Below are positions 1 through 8,852 of a stretch of 64,000 nucleotides of DNA, piece by piece (position 1 is the first letter of the stretch; every line of letters begins with the position of its first letter). The DNA is from JBEICQ01 sp046297395. Lineage in GTDB: Bacteria > Bacteroidota > Bacteroidia > UBA4408. The DNA lies in assembly GCA_046297395.1 (NCBI GenBank), contig JBKCNM010000071.1, positions 9,638 through 73,637 on the forward strand. The letters are read 5' to 3'. The position numbers and the translations under genes were made by a program. The notes under the pieces are model-generated. The model was not told the DNA's origin and ran no database searches. It saw only the letters and a list, made by a program, of their open reading frames with translations.

Positions 1-65
1 ATTCCCCTGACAAGTTGAAAAGAAAGCATTAAAATCAGGGTTATTTTTTGTGCTGACATGCCTCC

Positions 66-1178
66 TTAGTACACAGTCTTTTTTCTGGATAGTTTTTCCA
101 CTACAATTCTTGCTGCACGAGCAGATGCACCGGTGCTTCCCAGTTTTTCAATCAAGTTTTCATATTGCTCCAGCATGTTCCGGCGAGCGTTTCCGGATTC
201 TATATTTTTGAGCGATTCAGTAAGGGAATGTACGGTCAGCTCATGCTGGATAAGCTCTTTTACCACAGGTGCTTCCATGATCAGATTCACCAAAGAGATG
301 TATGGGATTTTTATGAGATTTTTGGCCAGCAAATAGGATATATGGTTGCCTTTGTAACAAACCACCTGTGGAACTTTAAACAAGGCGGTTTCTAAGGTAG
401 CAGTGCCTGAGGTAACGGCTGCCAATGATGCCATATTAAGCAGTTCATAGGTTTTGCCATAATGGATTTCCGCAGTGTGATTTTTTAAAAATGGAATATA
501 AAAATCTTTGTCAATGGCAGGCGCACCGGCAATTACCACCCTGTATTCAGGAAATCCATCTGCTGCTTTCAGCATGAGCGGAAGCATCTTTTGTATTTCC
601 TGTTTTCTGCTACCCGGTAGAAGTGCAAGAATGGCTTTATCGGATTTTTTGTTTTCTGTTTGCTTTTCCCGAAACTGAGCGATGGCATCCAGGAGGGGAT
701 GTCCTACATAATCAACAGGGAAATCAAATGCTGCATAAAACTTTTTTTCAAAGGGCAGTATAACCAGCATCTTGTCAACTACCTGACGGATGATTTTTAC
801 CCTTGAGGATTTCCAAGCCCATACCTGAGGGGATATATAATAAATCACAGGGAATCCTTTGCTCTTGATAAACTTTGCCATCCTCAGATTGAAGCCCGGA
901 TAATCAATCAGCACAACTCCATGCGGGCGATAAGCCACAATGTCTTTTTTACAGAATGCCAATAATTTTTTTATGGTCTGAAGGTTGTTTAGTACTTCCC
1001 ACAAGCCCATAAATGCTAGGTTTCTGATATGAATTACCTCATAGGCTCCTGCTTCCTTCATCAAGTCGCCTCCCCACACCCTGAATTCAGCCTTGGGATC
1101 CAGCTTGGTGATTTCTTTTATCAAATTCGAACCATGTAAATCACCTGATGCCTCTCCGGCAATGATATAATACTTCAT
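66..1178 (-). CDS. lpxB: lipid-A-disaccharide synthase
   Basis: This 370-residue protein condenses UDP-2,3-diacylglucosamine with 2,3-diacylglucosamine-1-phosphate to make the lipid A disaccharide, at the cytoplasmic face of the inner membrane (family knowledge). The N-terminus carries the family motif GEASGD at residues 8-13, and LLPGSRKQEI in the middle is typical of this GT-B fold enzyme. Length is normal for LpxB (about 380). The ATG at 1178 directly precedes the conserved KYYIIAGEASGD start. It is the last gene of a minus-strand run (biotin-carrier protein, membrane protein, purQ, lpxB), 23 bases after purQ. It indicates a Gram-negative outer membrane with lipid A. Confidence 0.95.
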   Translation of the reverse strand: MKYYIIAGEASGDLHGSNLIKEITKLDPKAEFRVWGGDLMKEAGAYEVIHIRNLAFMGLWEVLNNLQTIKKLLAFCKKDIVAYRPHGVVLIDYPGFNLRMAKFIKSKGFPVIYYISPQVWAWKSSRVKIIRQVVDKMLVILPFEKKFYAAFDFPVDYVGHPLLDAIAQFREKQTENKKSDKAILALLPGSRKQEIQKMLPLMLKAADGFPEYRVVIAGAPAIDKDFYIPFLKNHTAEIHYGKTYELLNMASLAAVTSGTATLETALFKVPQVVCYKGNHISYLLAKNLIKIPYISLVNLIMEAPVVKELIQHELTVHSLTESLKNIESGNARRNMLEQYENLIEKLGSTGASARAARIVVEKLSRKKTVY

Positions 1179-1201
1179 AATATAAAAGCAGAATAGATCT
1201 A

Positions 1202-1900
1202 TTAATTGATGTGCGCAATCATTTTTGCAAATCCTGTAAAAAGCATCCTTCCATCTGTATTTCTGCTCTCAGAAGTGCCTGCTCTCTCGGGATGTGGCAT
1301 CATTCCGAATACATTTTTTTCTGCATTACAAATACCAGCAATGTTTAATAAGGATCCGTTTGGATTTGAGGATTCACTCTCCGCTCCGTTTTCATCGCAA
1401 TAGGTAAGAATAATTTGTTCGTTCCGCTGCATCGTTTGAATTGTTTTTTCATCTGCATAAAACCTGCCCTCGCCGTGTGCAATAGGGATTTTTAGGATTT
1501 TTCCTTCAGGAACTTCCGAGGTAAAAGGATTGTTCCTGGAGTGGGTTTTTAACCACATATTTTTACAGATAAATTTATTGGATGTATTATGCAGCAAGGC
1601 TCCCGGAAGCAAATGGGATTCACATAAGATTTGAAACCCGTTGCATATGCCTATCACTATACCACCCTCCGAGGCATGTCTGTTAACTTCTTCCATGATT
1701 GGAGAAAATCTTGCAATGGCACCGCTTCTTAAATAATCACCATAGGAGAATCCGCCGGGTAAAATAAGTACATCGCATTTCTTCAAGTCTTTTTCTTTGT
1801 GCCAAAGAAGGGTTGCTTGGAATCCCATGACACTCGAAAGAAAATAAAGCATGTCCTGGTCGCAGTTGGAGCCCGGAAATTGTATGATACCGAATTTCAT
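1202..1900 (-). CDS. purQ: phosphoribosylformylglycinamidine synthase subunit PurQ
   Basis: Glutaminase subunit of FGAM synthase, step 4 of purine biosynthesis; it releases ammonia from glutamine for PurL. The 232-residue protein is a class I glutamine amidotransferase: the nucleophile is Cys86 in GICNGFQIL, and the His203/Glu205 pair lies in HPERAG near the C-terminus. A separate PurQ implies that this organism uses the small PurL (with PurS) rather than the long fused enzyme; neither partner is in the window. It starts at the ATG at 1900 and is 24 bases downstream of the small membrane protein gene, on the same strand as lpxB. Confidence 0.95.
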   Translation of the reverse strand: MKFGIIQFPGSNCDQDMLYFLSSVMGFQATLLWHKEKDLKKCDVLILPGGFSYGDYLRSGAIARFSPIMEEVNRHASEGGIVIGICNGFQILCESHLLPGALLHNTSNKFICKNMWLKTHSRNNPFTSEVPEGKILKIPIAHGEGRFYADEKTIQTMQRNEQIILTYCDENGAESESSNPNGSLLNIAGICNAEKNVFGMMPHPERAGTSESRNTDGRMLFTGFAKMIAHIN

Positions 1901-1924
1901 GTGTATGAAGATGTTTTCAATTTT

Positions 1925-2257
1925 TTAGGTTTTACCAAAGAATCTTCCTGTATAATAAACCAAAAGAAGCATGAATCCGCTGGCAAACAGCCCGGCAGAA
2001 TAGGGCCTGAACTGCCAGCCAAAAAATTCACCGGTCATCCATAATGAATTGGCGCTTATCCAAAGCATGACAGCAAGATTATGCATGAGTTCGCTGTAAA
2101 TATTTCGGCTCCACCAGGTGAGCAGCGCCGCAAGAAAAAAGGTGGGTAAAATCATGAACATCCCCATCCATCGGAATTCCATTGCCCAGCATGCATCCTT
2201 TAACAACCAGAAAAGGATGTGAAGATTTTCTCTTTTTTTTAACCTGATGGAATCCAA
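1925..2257 (-). CDS. small Bacteroidota-type integral membrane protein, function unknown
   Basis: A 110-residue hydrophobic protein with about three predicted membrane segments (roughly residues 28-48, 58-78 and 84-104) and many Trp/Met residues (WLLKDACWAMEFRW). It resembles a short conserved family of unannotated Bacteroidota membrane proteins that begin with ENLHILFWLLKD; this is recalled from memory, not searched. The start used is TTG at 2257, three bases after the stop of the biotin-carrier gene, because the ENLHILFW segment upstream of the first ATG appears conserved. Starting at the first ATG would lose about 25 residues. Translation is probably coupled to the gene before it. No function can be assigned. 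Confidence 0.7.
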   Translation of the reverse strand: MDSIRLKKRENLHILFWLLKDACWAMEFRWMGMFMILPTFFLAALLTWWSRNIYSELMHNLAVMLWISANSLWMTGEFFGWQFRPYSAGLFASGFMLLLVYYTGRFFGKT

Positions 2258-2260
2258 AAC

Positions 2261-2770
2261 TTATGCGAAATTGATCAGGGTCTGGTTCTTTTCCACAGCA
2301 GCTGATTTCTGCACATGCACTTTCTGTATGATACCGTCTGCCGGTGATTTTAAGATGTTTTCCATTTTCATGGCCTCAAGCACCAATAGCGGGTCTCCCT
2401 TTTTTACAGTGTCTCCAACTTTTACCCTTACTTCCAGCACCAAACCGGGCATGGGCGCTTTTAATTCATTTACTTTTGATGACTGTCCTGCGTCCATGCC
2501 GAGGCTCTTGAGCATCAGATCCAACTTATCCTGAAGACGAACTTGGTATGGGTGATTATTGATTTTGATGGTCATCTCCTTCATCGTCTCGTTGTAATCG
2601 GTGAGCTCTGCAACAAAAGATTTTCTTTCTAACAGAATACTGATACGACGATGATCGATTGGATGAACATCAGCCTGATGAATTTTTCCATCCACTTTTA
2701 CCTCACCGTTGGAAATTTCCCCGGGGTCGATTTCCATGGCTTCGTTTTGGTTCACCTGTACTTTATACAT
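2261..2770 (-). CDS. biotin carboxyl carrier-type protein (biotin/lipoyl domain)
   Basis: A 169-residue protein whose C-terminal ~75 residues form a biotinyl domain, with the biotin attachment motif AMKM (Lys about 135) followed by ENILKSPADG. The N-terminal ~90 residues resemble the linker/BT-like part of acyl-CoA carboxylase biotin subunits (propionyl/methylmalonyl-CoA carboxylase or decarboxylase gamma type) rather than classic AccB, which has a shorter linker. No biotin carboxylase or carboxyltransferase gene lies next to it, so it must act with subunits encoded elsewhere. First gene of the minus-strand run ending with lpxB; a near-consensus box (TAACATTG) lies about 20 bases upstream of the ATG at 2770. 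Confidence 0.85.
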   Translation of the reverse strand: MYKVQVNQNEAMEIDPGEISNGEVKVDGKIHQADVHPIDHRRISILLERKSFVAELTDYNETMKEMTIKINNHPYQVRLQDKLDLMLKSLGMDAGQSSKVNELKAPMPGLVLEVRVKVGDTVKKGDPLLVLEAMKMENILKSPADGIIQKVHVQKSAAVEKNQTLINFA

Positions 2771-2877
2771 TGCAATTATTTTCTGAACAATGTTACGAAA
2801 TAAATCCCTGATATGACCCCTTTTTCCTTCCTTTGTCTTGCTTGTATTCCCTGCTTCTCAGCGCTGTCCCCTGCCCA

Positions 2878-2893
2878 TAAGCGTTTACGCTTA
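2878..2893. promoter_or_regulatory. perfect inverted repeat in a divergent intergenic region
   Basis: TAAGCGTTTACGCTTA has 6-base arms around TTTA and lies between the divergent biotin-carrier gene and the 3020 cassette. It is followed 28 bases later by a box matching TAnnTTTG (TATATTTG, 2922-2929) on the plus strand. An operator or a short mRNA stem are both possible; no regulator gene is nearby. Confidence 0.35.
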
Positions 2894-3019
2894 GGCTCAC
2901 ATGCAGTGCCATTAAGCCCCATATATTTGCACTTGTAAGCATCCTCCAGCTTGTAGATTAGATTGGCCTTTCGTATTATTGTTAAACATTAAAATTATAC
3001 GGTTATTTGTCCCCAGTGG

Positions 3020-3964
3020 ATGCATATGTTGGCAGAGGAAATACCTGTTTTAAAAAATACATTGTCTTCGGCAGAAGATCATGTGGATAAAATTGTAAAA
3101 ACACTTTCTTATTTTAAGGTGTTTTCCTATCCCCTTACCATGGAGCAGTTGTATTTGTTTTATCCTGTTAAATTAACCTTTCATGATTTTCAGCAATTGC
3201 TTAGTCATTGTATCGCGAAAGGCATTGTTCATGAATACCTCGGTTATCTTAGTCTGTATCCGGCGCTTCCCTCTATCAACACCCGTTTGCTGAGTGAAAT
3301 TGCCCACGGAAAAATTTGGAAATCCGCCCTTCGGAATGCCAGATTGATTCACCGTTTTCCTTTTGTCCTCTCGGTAAGTATTTCGGGTTCATGCGCCAAA
3401 GGAGTGTTTCCCAAAGATGCTGATGTGGATTTTTTTATCATCACACAGCCCGGAAAACTTTGGCTCTGCAGGACATTGCTTATTCTTTACAAAAAAATAT
3501 TCAGGGCAAACAGTCACCGCTTTTTTTGTATTAATTATCTGATTGCATCTGATGCGAGAGAGATCCCTGATAAGAATTTGTTTACCGCAATTGAACTTGC
3601 CACGCTTGTAAACATCACCGGAAAAGAAATCTTTACGGAATTTGAAAAAGCCAACAGCTGGTATCGGCAATATCTCCCTAATCACAAAGGCCCGGTAATC
3701 AGCGAATGTCCCGATCCCCCCAAATATTTTGTTTTTCGATGGCTGGAGCAGTTAAGCCCTGATGGACTTGTTTGTAAAGCAGATGATTTTCTTCTCAGGC
3801 TGAGTCATCGTTTTCGAAAAAGAAAATTCAATAAGATGGACAAAGAAGAATTTAGCTTGAATCTCAGAACCCTTAAGTCTGTTTCAAAGCATCATCCAAG
3901 AGGATTTCAGTACAAGGTATTGCAACGCATGGAAGAAATTTACAAACAAGTAGCCCTTCCATGA
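3020..3964 (+). CDS. nucleotidyltransferase-fold protein opening the radical SAM cassette
   Basis: A 314-residue protein. Residues about 22-80 look like a small helical or winged-helix region (KIVKTLSYFKVFSYPLT). Residues about 118-140 carry a DNA polymerase beta-like nucleotidyltransferase signature, GSCAKG followed eight residues later by DVDFF, matching the GS...DxD metal-binding pattern. The C-terminal half is basic and unassigned. Its ATG (3020, or 3026 in the same frame) is the first of the cassette, and its stop overlaps the next ATG (ATGA). Substrate is unknown; transfer of a nucleotide to a sugar, lipid or small molecule is possible. Context suggests a role with the two radical SAM enzymes rather than in a toxin-antitoxin system, because it is much longer than MNT antitoxins. 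Confidence 0.65.
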   Translation: MHMLAEEIPVLKNTLSSAEDHVDKIVKTLSYFKVFSYPLTMEQLYLFYPVKLTFHDFQQLLSHCIAKGIVHEYLGYLSLYPALPSINTRLLSEIAHGKIWKSALRNARLIHRFPFVLSVSISGSCAKGVFPKDADVDFFIITQPGKLWLCRTLLILYKKIFRANSHRFFCINYLIASDAREIPDKNLFTAIELATLVNITGKEIFTEFEKANSWYRQYLPNHKGPVISECPDPPKYFVFRWLEQLSPDGLVCKADDFLLRLSHRFRKRKFNKMDKEEFSLNLRTLKSVSKHHPRGFQYKVLQRMEEIYKQVALP

Positions 3965-5385
3965 AAATCCTTTTTTCGCATTCTTATGTCTTGACATTCG
4001 ATCCCAAGCAGGTGAGAGCCATGCAGCCCTATCCGCCGCTGGCCACTCTCTATGCCGCAAGCCTTGCCAAAAGCCTTGGTCATGAAGTAAAAGTGCACGA
4101 TGTTCAATTCGATACGAATGAAAAAAAGCTAATGGCAAGTGTGAGGAATTTTAATCCTGATGTCTTGGTTTTTTGGGATGATGGCTTCAATTATCTCACG
4201 AAAATGTGTCTCAGCAACATGCGTGATTTTATTCTACATGTACTGCAGCTGGAGGCTACGAAAACCTTGCCTGTATGGATTTGTAGTTCTGATTCTTCCG
4301 ACCATCCTGAAGTGTACCTTCAGGCAGGAGCACAACTTGTAATTACAGGAGAGGGAGAGGCCACGCTCCGCGATCTGCTTACTTTCTATCCTAATTATCT
4401 CAACACACAGGGAATTGTGCATGCCGGGGGAAGAAATCCGAAAAGACCGGTTATCAAATTACTCGATGAGTTGCCACTTCCTGATTATCGACTGATCGAT
4501 ATTAATTCTTACCGAAATCGATGGAAAGCAAAGCATGGTTTTTTTTCCATCAATATGGTTACAACCAGAGGATGCCCATTTTCTTGTAATTGGTGTGCAA
4601 AACCGATTTATGGCAACCGATATCATGCACATTCTCCTGCCTGGATAGTTTCTCAGTTAAAACAATTGATCACTGATTGTCAACCGGATCACATTTGGTT
4701 TGCAGATGATATATTTGGTTTGAAACCCGGATGGGTAAAGGAGTTCGCTGATTTACTCGAAAAGGAAAATATACTTATTCCATTTAAAATTCAGAGCAGG
4801 GTGGACCTGCTCTTGAATGAAAATGCAGTACAACACCTCGCTCGAGCCGGCTGCGATACGGTATGGGTTGGTGCTGAAAGTGGTTCGCAAAAGATTCTTG
4901 ATGCCATGGACAAAGGAACCCTCGTTGAGCAGATAGCGGAAGCTACTCACCAACTACACAAAGCAGGCATGAAGGTGGGTTATTTTCTTCAATTTGGCTA
5001 TCCGGGTGAAGAACTTGCTGATATACATCTCACGCTTCGCATGCTCGAAGAAAATAAACCTGATGACATTGGTGTATCTGTCTCTTACCCTCTTCCGGGG
5101 ACTTCTTTTTATGACAAGGTAAAATCAGAGTTGAATAACAAAGCAAACTGGACCGACTCCGATGACTTATCGCTGATGTTCTCCAACACTTATCCCGGTA
5201 GTTTTTATAAAGCATTACATCGCTATCTTCATAAAAAATTTCGATTGTCCCAATCCCTCCGACAAACCAAAAATATAATAAGAAATAAAGTTGATTTTTT
5301 ATTGTTGATGAAAGAAATTATGCGAACAGTTTATTATTGTATGGTCCTGCCATATTACAAATTAAGGTGGTATGCAAGCAGATAA
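3961..5385 (+). CDS. B12-binding domain radical SAM protein (first of two)
   Basis: A 474-residue protein with a BchE/HpnP-like layout. Residues about 1-150 form a Rossmann-like cobalamin-binding domain (YPPLATLYAASLAK, then ITGEGEATLRDLL). The radical SAM core follows, with cluster cysteines C205, C209 and C212 in RGCPFSCNWC and the supporting motifs GAESGSQKILDAMDKG and QFGYPGE. The classic cobalamin-ligand motif DxHxxG is absent (the region reads HDVQFD), as in many members of this class. Likely chemistry is radical methylation or rearrangement of an unactivated carbon, but the substrate is unknown. It overlaps the preceding gene by 4 bases and the following methyltransferase by 14 bases, so the genes are probably co-translated. 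Confidence 0.85.
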   Translation: MKILFSHSYVLTFDPKQVRAMQPYPPLATLYAASLAKSLGHEVKVHDVQFDTNEKKLMASVRNFNPDVLVFWDDGFNYLTKMCLSNMRDFILHVLQLEATKTLPVWICSSDSSDHPEVYLQAGAQLVITGEGEATLRDLLTFYPNYLNTQGIVHAGGRNPKRPVIKLLDELPLPDYRLIDINSYRNRWKAKHGFFSINMVTTRGCPFSCNWCAKPIYGNRYHAHSPAWIVSQLKQLITDCQPDHIWFADDIFGLKPGWVKEFADLLEKENILIPFKIQSRVDLLLNENAVQHLARAGCDTVWVGAESGSQKILDAMDKGTLVEQIAEATHQLHKAGMKVGYFLQFGYPGEELADIHLTLRMLEENKPDDIGVSVSYPLPGTSFYDKVKSELNNKANWTDSDDLSLMFSNTYPGSFYKALHRYLHKKFRLSQSLRQTKNIIRNKVDFLLLMKEIMRTVYYCMVLPYYKLRWYASR

Positions 5386-6187
5386 TTCTACGGTTTTTTT
5401 TGGAAAGATGTCCGGCGGATATGACAGGGATTTCTCCGAAGGTTTCTCCGGTACGGAACAGCGTAAAAGCATTCACCGCTATCTTGCTCAATGGGTTATT
5501 CTTAAAAAAAAATCTACGCCTCATCCCGGCATTCTTGAATTGAATGGTGGCACCGGTACGGATGCCTTATTTTTTCATTCCCTTGGCTGCCATGTTTTAT
5601 ATTCAGATGGCTCACCTGAAATGGTCTCAGTGGCTGAACAAAAATTCCGAGTAAGCAATGCTTTCATCCATTCCTCTGTAATGAACCTGAATAATCTTCC
5701 TGTACTAGATGAAAAGTTTGACTTGGTTTTCTCCAATTTCTCAGGCCTGAATTGTATTTCTCCTGATCAATTATCTCATTTTTTTAAATGGGTAAAGCAG
5801 CAACTCAATCCTGATGGGGAATGCATTGCGGTAGTTTTTGGCACCAATCCACTCCTTGAACGACTTTTTTTTGCCCTTACATGCAACATAAAAGGTTTTT
5901 ACAGAAGGAGAAAAGCGTATTTAGAATCACGATTATCTGCTGAAGACAAATTTCCTGTTTATTATTATTCACCAAGTGATTTAAAATGCATATGCCAATT
6001 GGATTTTACCATAAAACATATACAACCCATTGGATTTTTTATTCCTCCGGGTTTTTTATCACCGCACATTGAAAAACACAAAAAACTCGGAAAATGGCTC
6101 GTCAAAGGGGAACAATGGGTCTCTAAATTTTCCTTTCTTGCAAACGCCTCCGACCATTACCTGATTCATTTTCAAAAAAGCCCATGA
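5372..6187 (+). CDS. class I SAM-dependent methyltransferase
   Basis: A 271-residue protein. Motif I is ILELNGGTGTDA (residues about 54-65), followed by the acidic end of strand 2 in LYSDGSPEMV and then FDLVFSNFSGLNC as motif III/IV. The C-terminal region is longer than a minimal methyltransferase and may bind substrate. It is a Methyltransf_11/25-like enzyme. It sits between two paralogous radical SAM genes, overlapping the first by 14 bases and the second by 4 (ATGA). Such tight packing argues that it acts on the same product, but the acceptor is not identifiable from sequence. Confidence 0.8.
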   Translation: MQADNSTVFFGKMSGGYDRDFSEGFSGTEQRKSIHRYLAQWVILKKKSTPHPGILELNGGTGTDALFFHSLGCHVLYSDGSPEMVSVAEQKFRVSNAFIHSSVMNLNNLPVLDEKFDLVFSNFSGLNCISPDQLSHFFKWVKQQLNPDGECIAVVFGTNPLLERLFFALTCNIKGFYRRRKAYLESRLSAEDKFPVYYYSPSDLKCICQLDFTIKHIQPIGFFIPPGFLSPHIEKHKKLGKWLVKGEQWVSKFSFLANASDHYLIHFQKSP

Positions 6188-7572
6188 CCAGACCTGTTCT
6201 TCTTACACATGGATACTTTATCCAGGACGATGCCAAGGAAAGCCAAGTCATGAAACCTTACCCTCCACTGGGAATTTTATACCTATCTGCATTTCTTGAT
6301 AGCAAAGGGATAGAAAATGTTGTTTTTGATACGACATTTTCATCTGTTGAAGAGCAAAAAAAATGTATTCTTGAACACAAACCTGCTGTACTTGGTGTGT
6401 ATGCCAATCTGATGACCAAAAAGCAAATTGTTGGATTAATCAGATGGGTCATCGGCGAACCCCAGCTTACATCCACGCGCATTGTTATTGGAGGACCTGA
6501 TGCGCGCTACAACCGGAATCACTGGCTGGACATAGGTGCACATTTTGTGTTGTCGGGTGAAGGCGAAGTAGCTTTCTATTCGCTTGTAAGCGCTATTTTA
6601 ATGAAAGCTCCCATCTCTGAAGTACCCTCTTTGTCCTACCTTCAGGGGGGCAAACTCATTGATACATCAGCGGCCGCTTTTTTGCCAATGGATGATCTGC
6701 CTGTTCCTGCCAGACATAAAATCAATCTGAACAAATACCTGGATGTTTGGCGCAAGCATCATGGCTACGCCACTATCTCTGTGAGTACTATGCGCGGATG
6801 TCCATACACCTGTAAATGGTGTAGCAGGGCTGTGTACGGACAATCGTACAGGCGTCGTTCACCCGAAAAAGTGGTGGATGAATTGGCAACTCTTATACAT
6901 ACCTACGGCGTTACTTCCTTCTGGTTTGTGGATGATGTCTTTACAGTCAGCCATAAATGGATGAAAGCCTTTGCAGAACAAATTACATCAAGGAAAATGG
7001 ACATCAGGTATGAATGCATCACAAGAGCCGACCGAATGAATACAGAGGTAATTGAATACTTGAAGAAAAGTGGATGTTTTAGGGTGTGGATTGGCGCCGA
7101 AAGTGGCTCTCAAAGAGTGATTGATTTAATGGATAGGAGAGTGGATACCTCAAAAGTGCGCGAGATGATCAGGGAGACAAAAGCACATGGGATGGAAGCA
7201 GGCACTTTTATCATGCTTGGTTATCCGGGCGAAACGGACGAAGACATACATGAAACTGCCCAGCACCTGAAAGATTCACTGCCTGATTATTTTACCATCA
7301 CCACAGCATATCCGATTCGGGGTACTGAACTGTACACAGAAAATACAGCAATGATTGACGAGTCGGCTTCATGGTCAGAAACAACCGATCGGGAAATACG
7401 CATCAAAAGGCCTTATCCTGATAAGTATTATTATTATGCCATCAGGTACATTAATAATACGGTACTGGCTGAACGAATGCGTAAAAGAACAAAAACCATT
7501 AACCCCATTCTGTACGGTAAAATTTATACAAGTATGATGCTCATGTACCTTTACAGAAAGCTCTTATGGTAG
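6184..7572 (+). CDS. B12-binding domain radical SAM protein (second of two)
   Basis: A 462-residue paralog of the protein encoded at 3961-5385, with the same layout: N-terminal cobalamin-binding domain (KPYPPLGILYLSAFL, LSGEGEVAFYSL) and radical SAM core with C206, C210 and C213 in RGCPYTCKWC. Shared motifs are FWFVDDVFTV, WIGAESGSQRVIDLMDRR and MLGYPGETDEDI. DxHxxG is again absent. The conserved pattern around the iron-sulfur cluster (GCPxxCxWCxxxxYGxxY) suggests that both enzymes work on related substrates, perhaps consecutive steps. It starts at the ATGA overlap with the methyltransferase gene and ends 89 bases before the first glycosyltransferase. Confidence 0.85.
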   Translation: MTRPVLLTHGYFIQDDAKESQVMKPYPPLGILYLSAFLDSKGIENVVFDTTFSSVEEQKKCILEHKPAVLGVYANLMTKKQIVGLIRWVIGEPQLTSTRIVIGGPDARYNRNHWLDIGAHFVLSGEGEVAFYSLVSAILMKAPISEVPSLSYLQGGKLIDTSAAAFLPMDDLPVPARHKINLNKYLDVWRKHHGYATISVSTMRGCPYTCKWCSRAVYGQSYRRRSPEKVVDELATLIHTYGVTSFWFVDDVFTVSHKWMKAFAEQITSRKMDIRYECITRADRMNTEVIEYLKKSGCFRVWIGAESGSQRVIDLMDRRVDTSKVREMIRETKAHGMEAGTFIMLGYPGETDEDIHETAQHLKDSLPDYFTITTAYPIRGTELYTENTAMIDESASWSETTDREIRIKRPYPDKYYYYAIRYINNTVLAERMRKRTKTINPILYGKIYTSMMLMYLYRKLLW

Positions 7573-7628
7573 TTATTTTCCATCATCATTTCTTCGTTTA
7601 CTTACACTTTTTTTTCAGCCGAAAAGTA

Positions 7629-7636
7629 TATGTTTG
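7629..7636 (+). promoter_or_regulatory. TAnnTTTG -7 box upstream of the glycosyltransferase pair
   Basis: TATGTTTG fully matches the Bacteroidota -7 consensus, 26 bases before the ATG at 7662. No convincing TTG box is seen at the expected spacing. It suggests that the two glycosyltransferase genes can be transcribed apart from the radical SAM cassette. Confidence 0.4.
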
Positions 7637-7661
7637 CAGAAAATGACAAGAAGTTCATTAC

Positions 7662-8852
7662 ATGTCACTCATGCTGAATAAGGGAAATGAAAGGAAAGTA
7701 TCTCTTGTAGCCCTTTTCCCATGGGTAAGTGTGTCTACACCCGTTATTTCAACAACCAAATATTTTCTGCTCCATGGATGCAAAGTAGATTTGTATGTGA
7801 GCCCTTCAAAAATGCTTAAAGAGTATGCCTTGCCTGCATTTCTTCTCTCGGATCCAAACCTGCAGGTGATCCCCTACACTTCAAGCAGTCGCTACAAGAA
7901 ACCTTGGTCCACACTGCTGAGAATCTATCATTTTTTTAAAGGAATACACTCCTCCGATGCAATAGAGTTTGCGTTTACCTTCAGGAAAAAAAGATATGAT
8001 ATCAGTATTGGATACGATGCTTCAGGAATTGAACACGCTTTTCTTGCCAATCATTTCTGGAAATCTACACTGATTTACCACAATCTTGAGTTTCATGAAT
8101 CTCATGACCGGCTTAAAAAGACAGAGATAAAAATCTGTCGTAACATATCATGTATTCTTACTCAATCTGATTTGAGAGCAAAGATTTTGGCCCGGATCAA
8201 TCAATGCTCAGTCGAAAATTTTAAAGTTCTCTACAACTCAAGTTATCTGGAGAAAGACAATCGTTCGGAGCATTATTTTAATGACCTGTTCCATCTTGAT
8301 CAATCAAGGTTTCTTGTCCTCATGAATGGATCTATTATTCCTGAAACTTGCGTGATGGAAACTTTAGAAACATTATCCCGGTGGCCTCCGAATGCTGTTT
8401 TAATTTTGCATGGCTGGTGCCCTCATCAGTCGCTCAGGGACGAGATTGAAAAGTACAGGAATGAGTTTCCGGACAAGTTGTTTCTTTCACATAATTTTAT
8501 TGACTTCGAGCACAAATTAAAAATATTTCGTTCCGTTCACCTGGTCCTGGTTTTTTATCAATCAACGGATGAGAATCATTCCTCAGCGGCAGGATCATCC
8601 GGTAAGTTTTATGACGCATTGATGACAGGCAGACCTGTTGTAGCAAACAATATAGAAGGAATGGCAGAAATGATTGTTCCGGGAAATCTGGGTTATGTGA
8701 TCAAATCCATGGATGAGCTTCCGCATGCTATTTCGCTCAGCATGAAAAACCATGCTGTTTTGTCTCAAAACGCATTTCATGCGTTCGATCAGTATTCATT
8801 CTCCTCAAGCATGGACAAGGTGCTGGAGGATTTGTTAAACAAGCAACAATGA
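7662..8852 (+). CDS. glycosyltransferase (GT4-like)
   Basis: A 396-residue GT-B fold protein. The N-terminal half has a substrate domain (VALFPWVSVSTPVISTTKYFLLHGCKVDLY). The C-terminal half carries the nucleotide-sugar domain with LVLMNGSIIP, VLILHGWCP and SGKFYDALMTGRPVVANN, the last resembling the GT4 donor-binding loop. No signal peptide or membrane segment is obvious, so it is probably cytoplasmic or peripheral on the inner membrane. An in-frame ATG three codons later is an alternative start. It overlaps the next glycosyltransferase by 4 bases (ATGA), so the two probably act in one glycan pathway. Donor and acceptor sugars cannot be told. Confidence 0.75.
   Translation: MSLMLNKGNERKVSLVALFPWVSVSTPVISTTKYFLLHGCKVDLYVSPSKMLKEYALPAFLLSDPNLQVIPYTSSSRYKKPWSTLLRIYHFFKGIHSSDAIEFAFTFRKKRYDISIGYDASGIEHAFLANHFWKSTLIYHNLEFHESHDRLKKTEIKICRNISCILTQSDLRAKILARINQCSVENFKVLYNSSYLEKDNRSEHYFNDLFHLDQSRFLVLMNGSIIPETCVMETLETLSRWPPNAVLILHGWCPHQSLRDEIEKYRNEFPDKLFLSHNFIDFEHKLKIFRSVHLVLVFYQSTDENHSSAAGSSGKFYDALMTGRPVVANNIEGMAEMIVPGNLGYVIKSMDELPHAISLSMKNHAVLSQNAFHAFDQYSFSSSMDKVLEDLLNKQQ

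Noticed and set aside
3020..3964. Toxin-antitoxin reading of the first cassette gene
   Set aside because: It is about three times the size of MNT antitoxins and has no HEPN partner; it overlaps a radical SAM gene instead.
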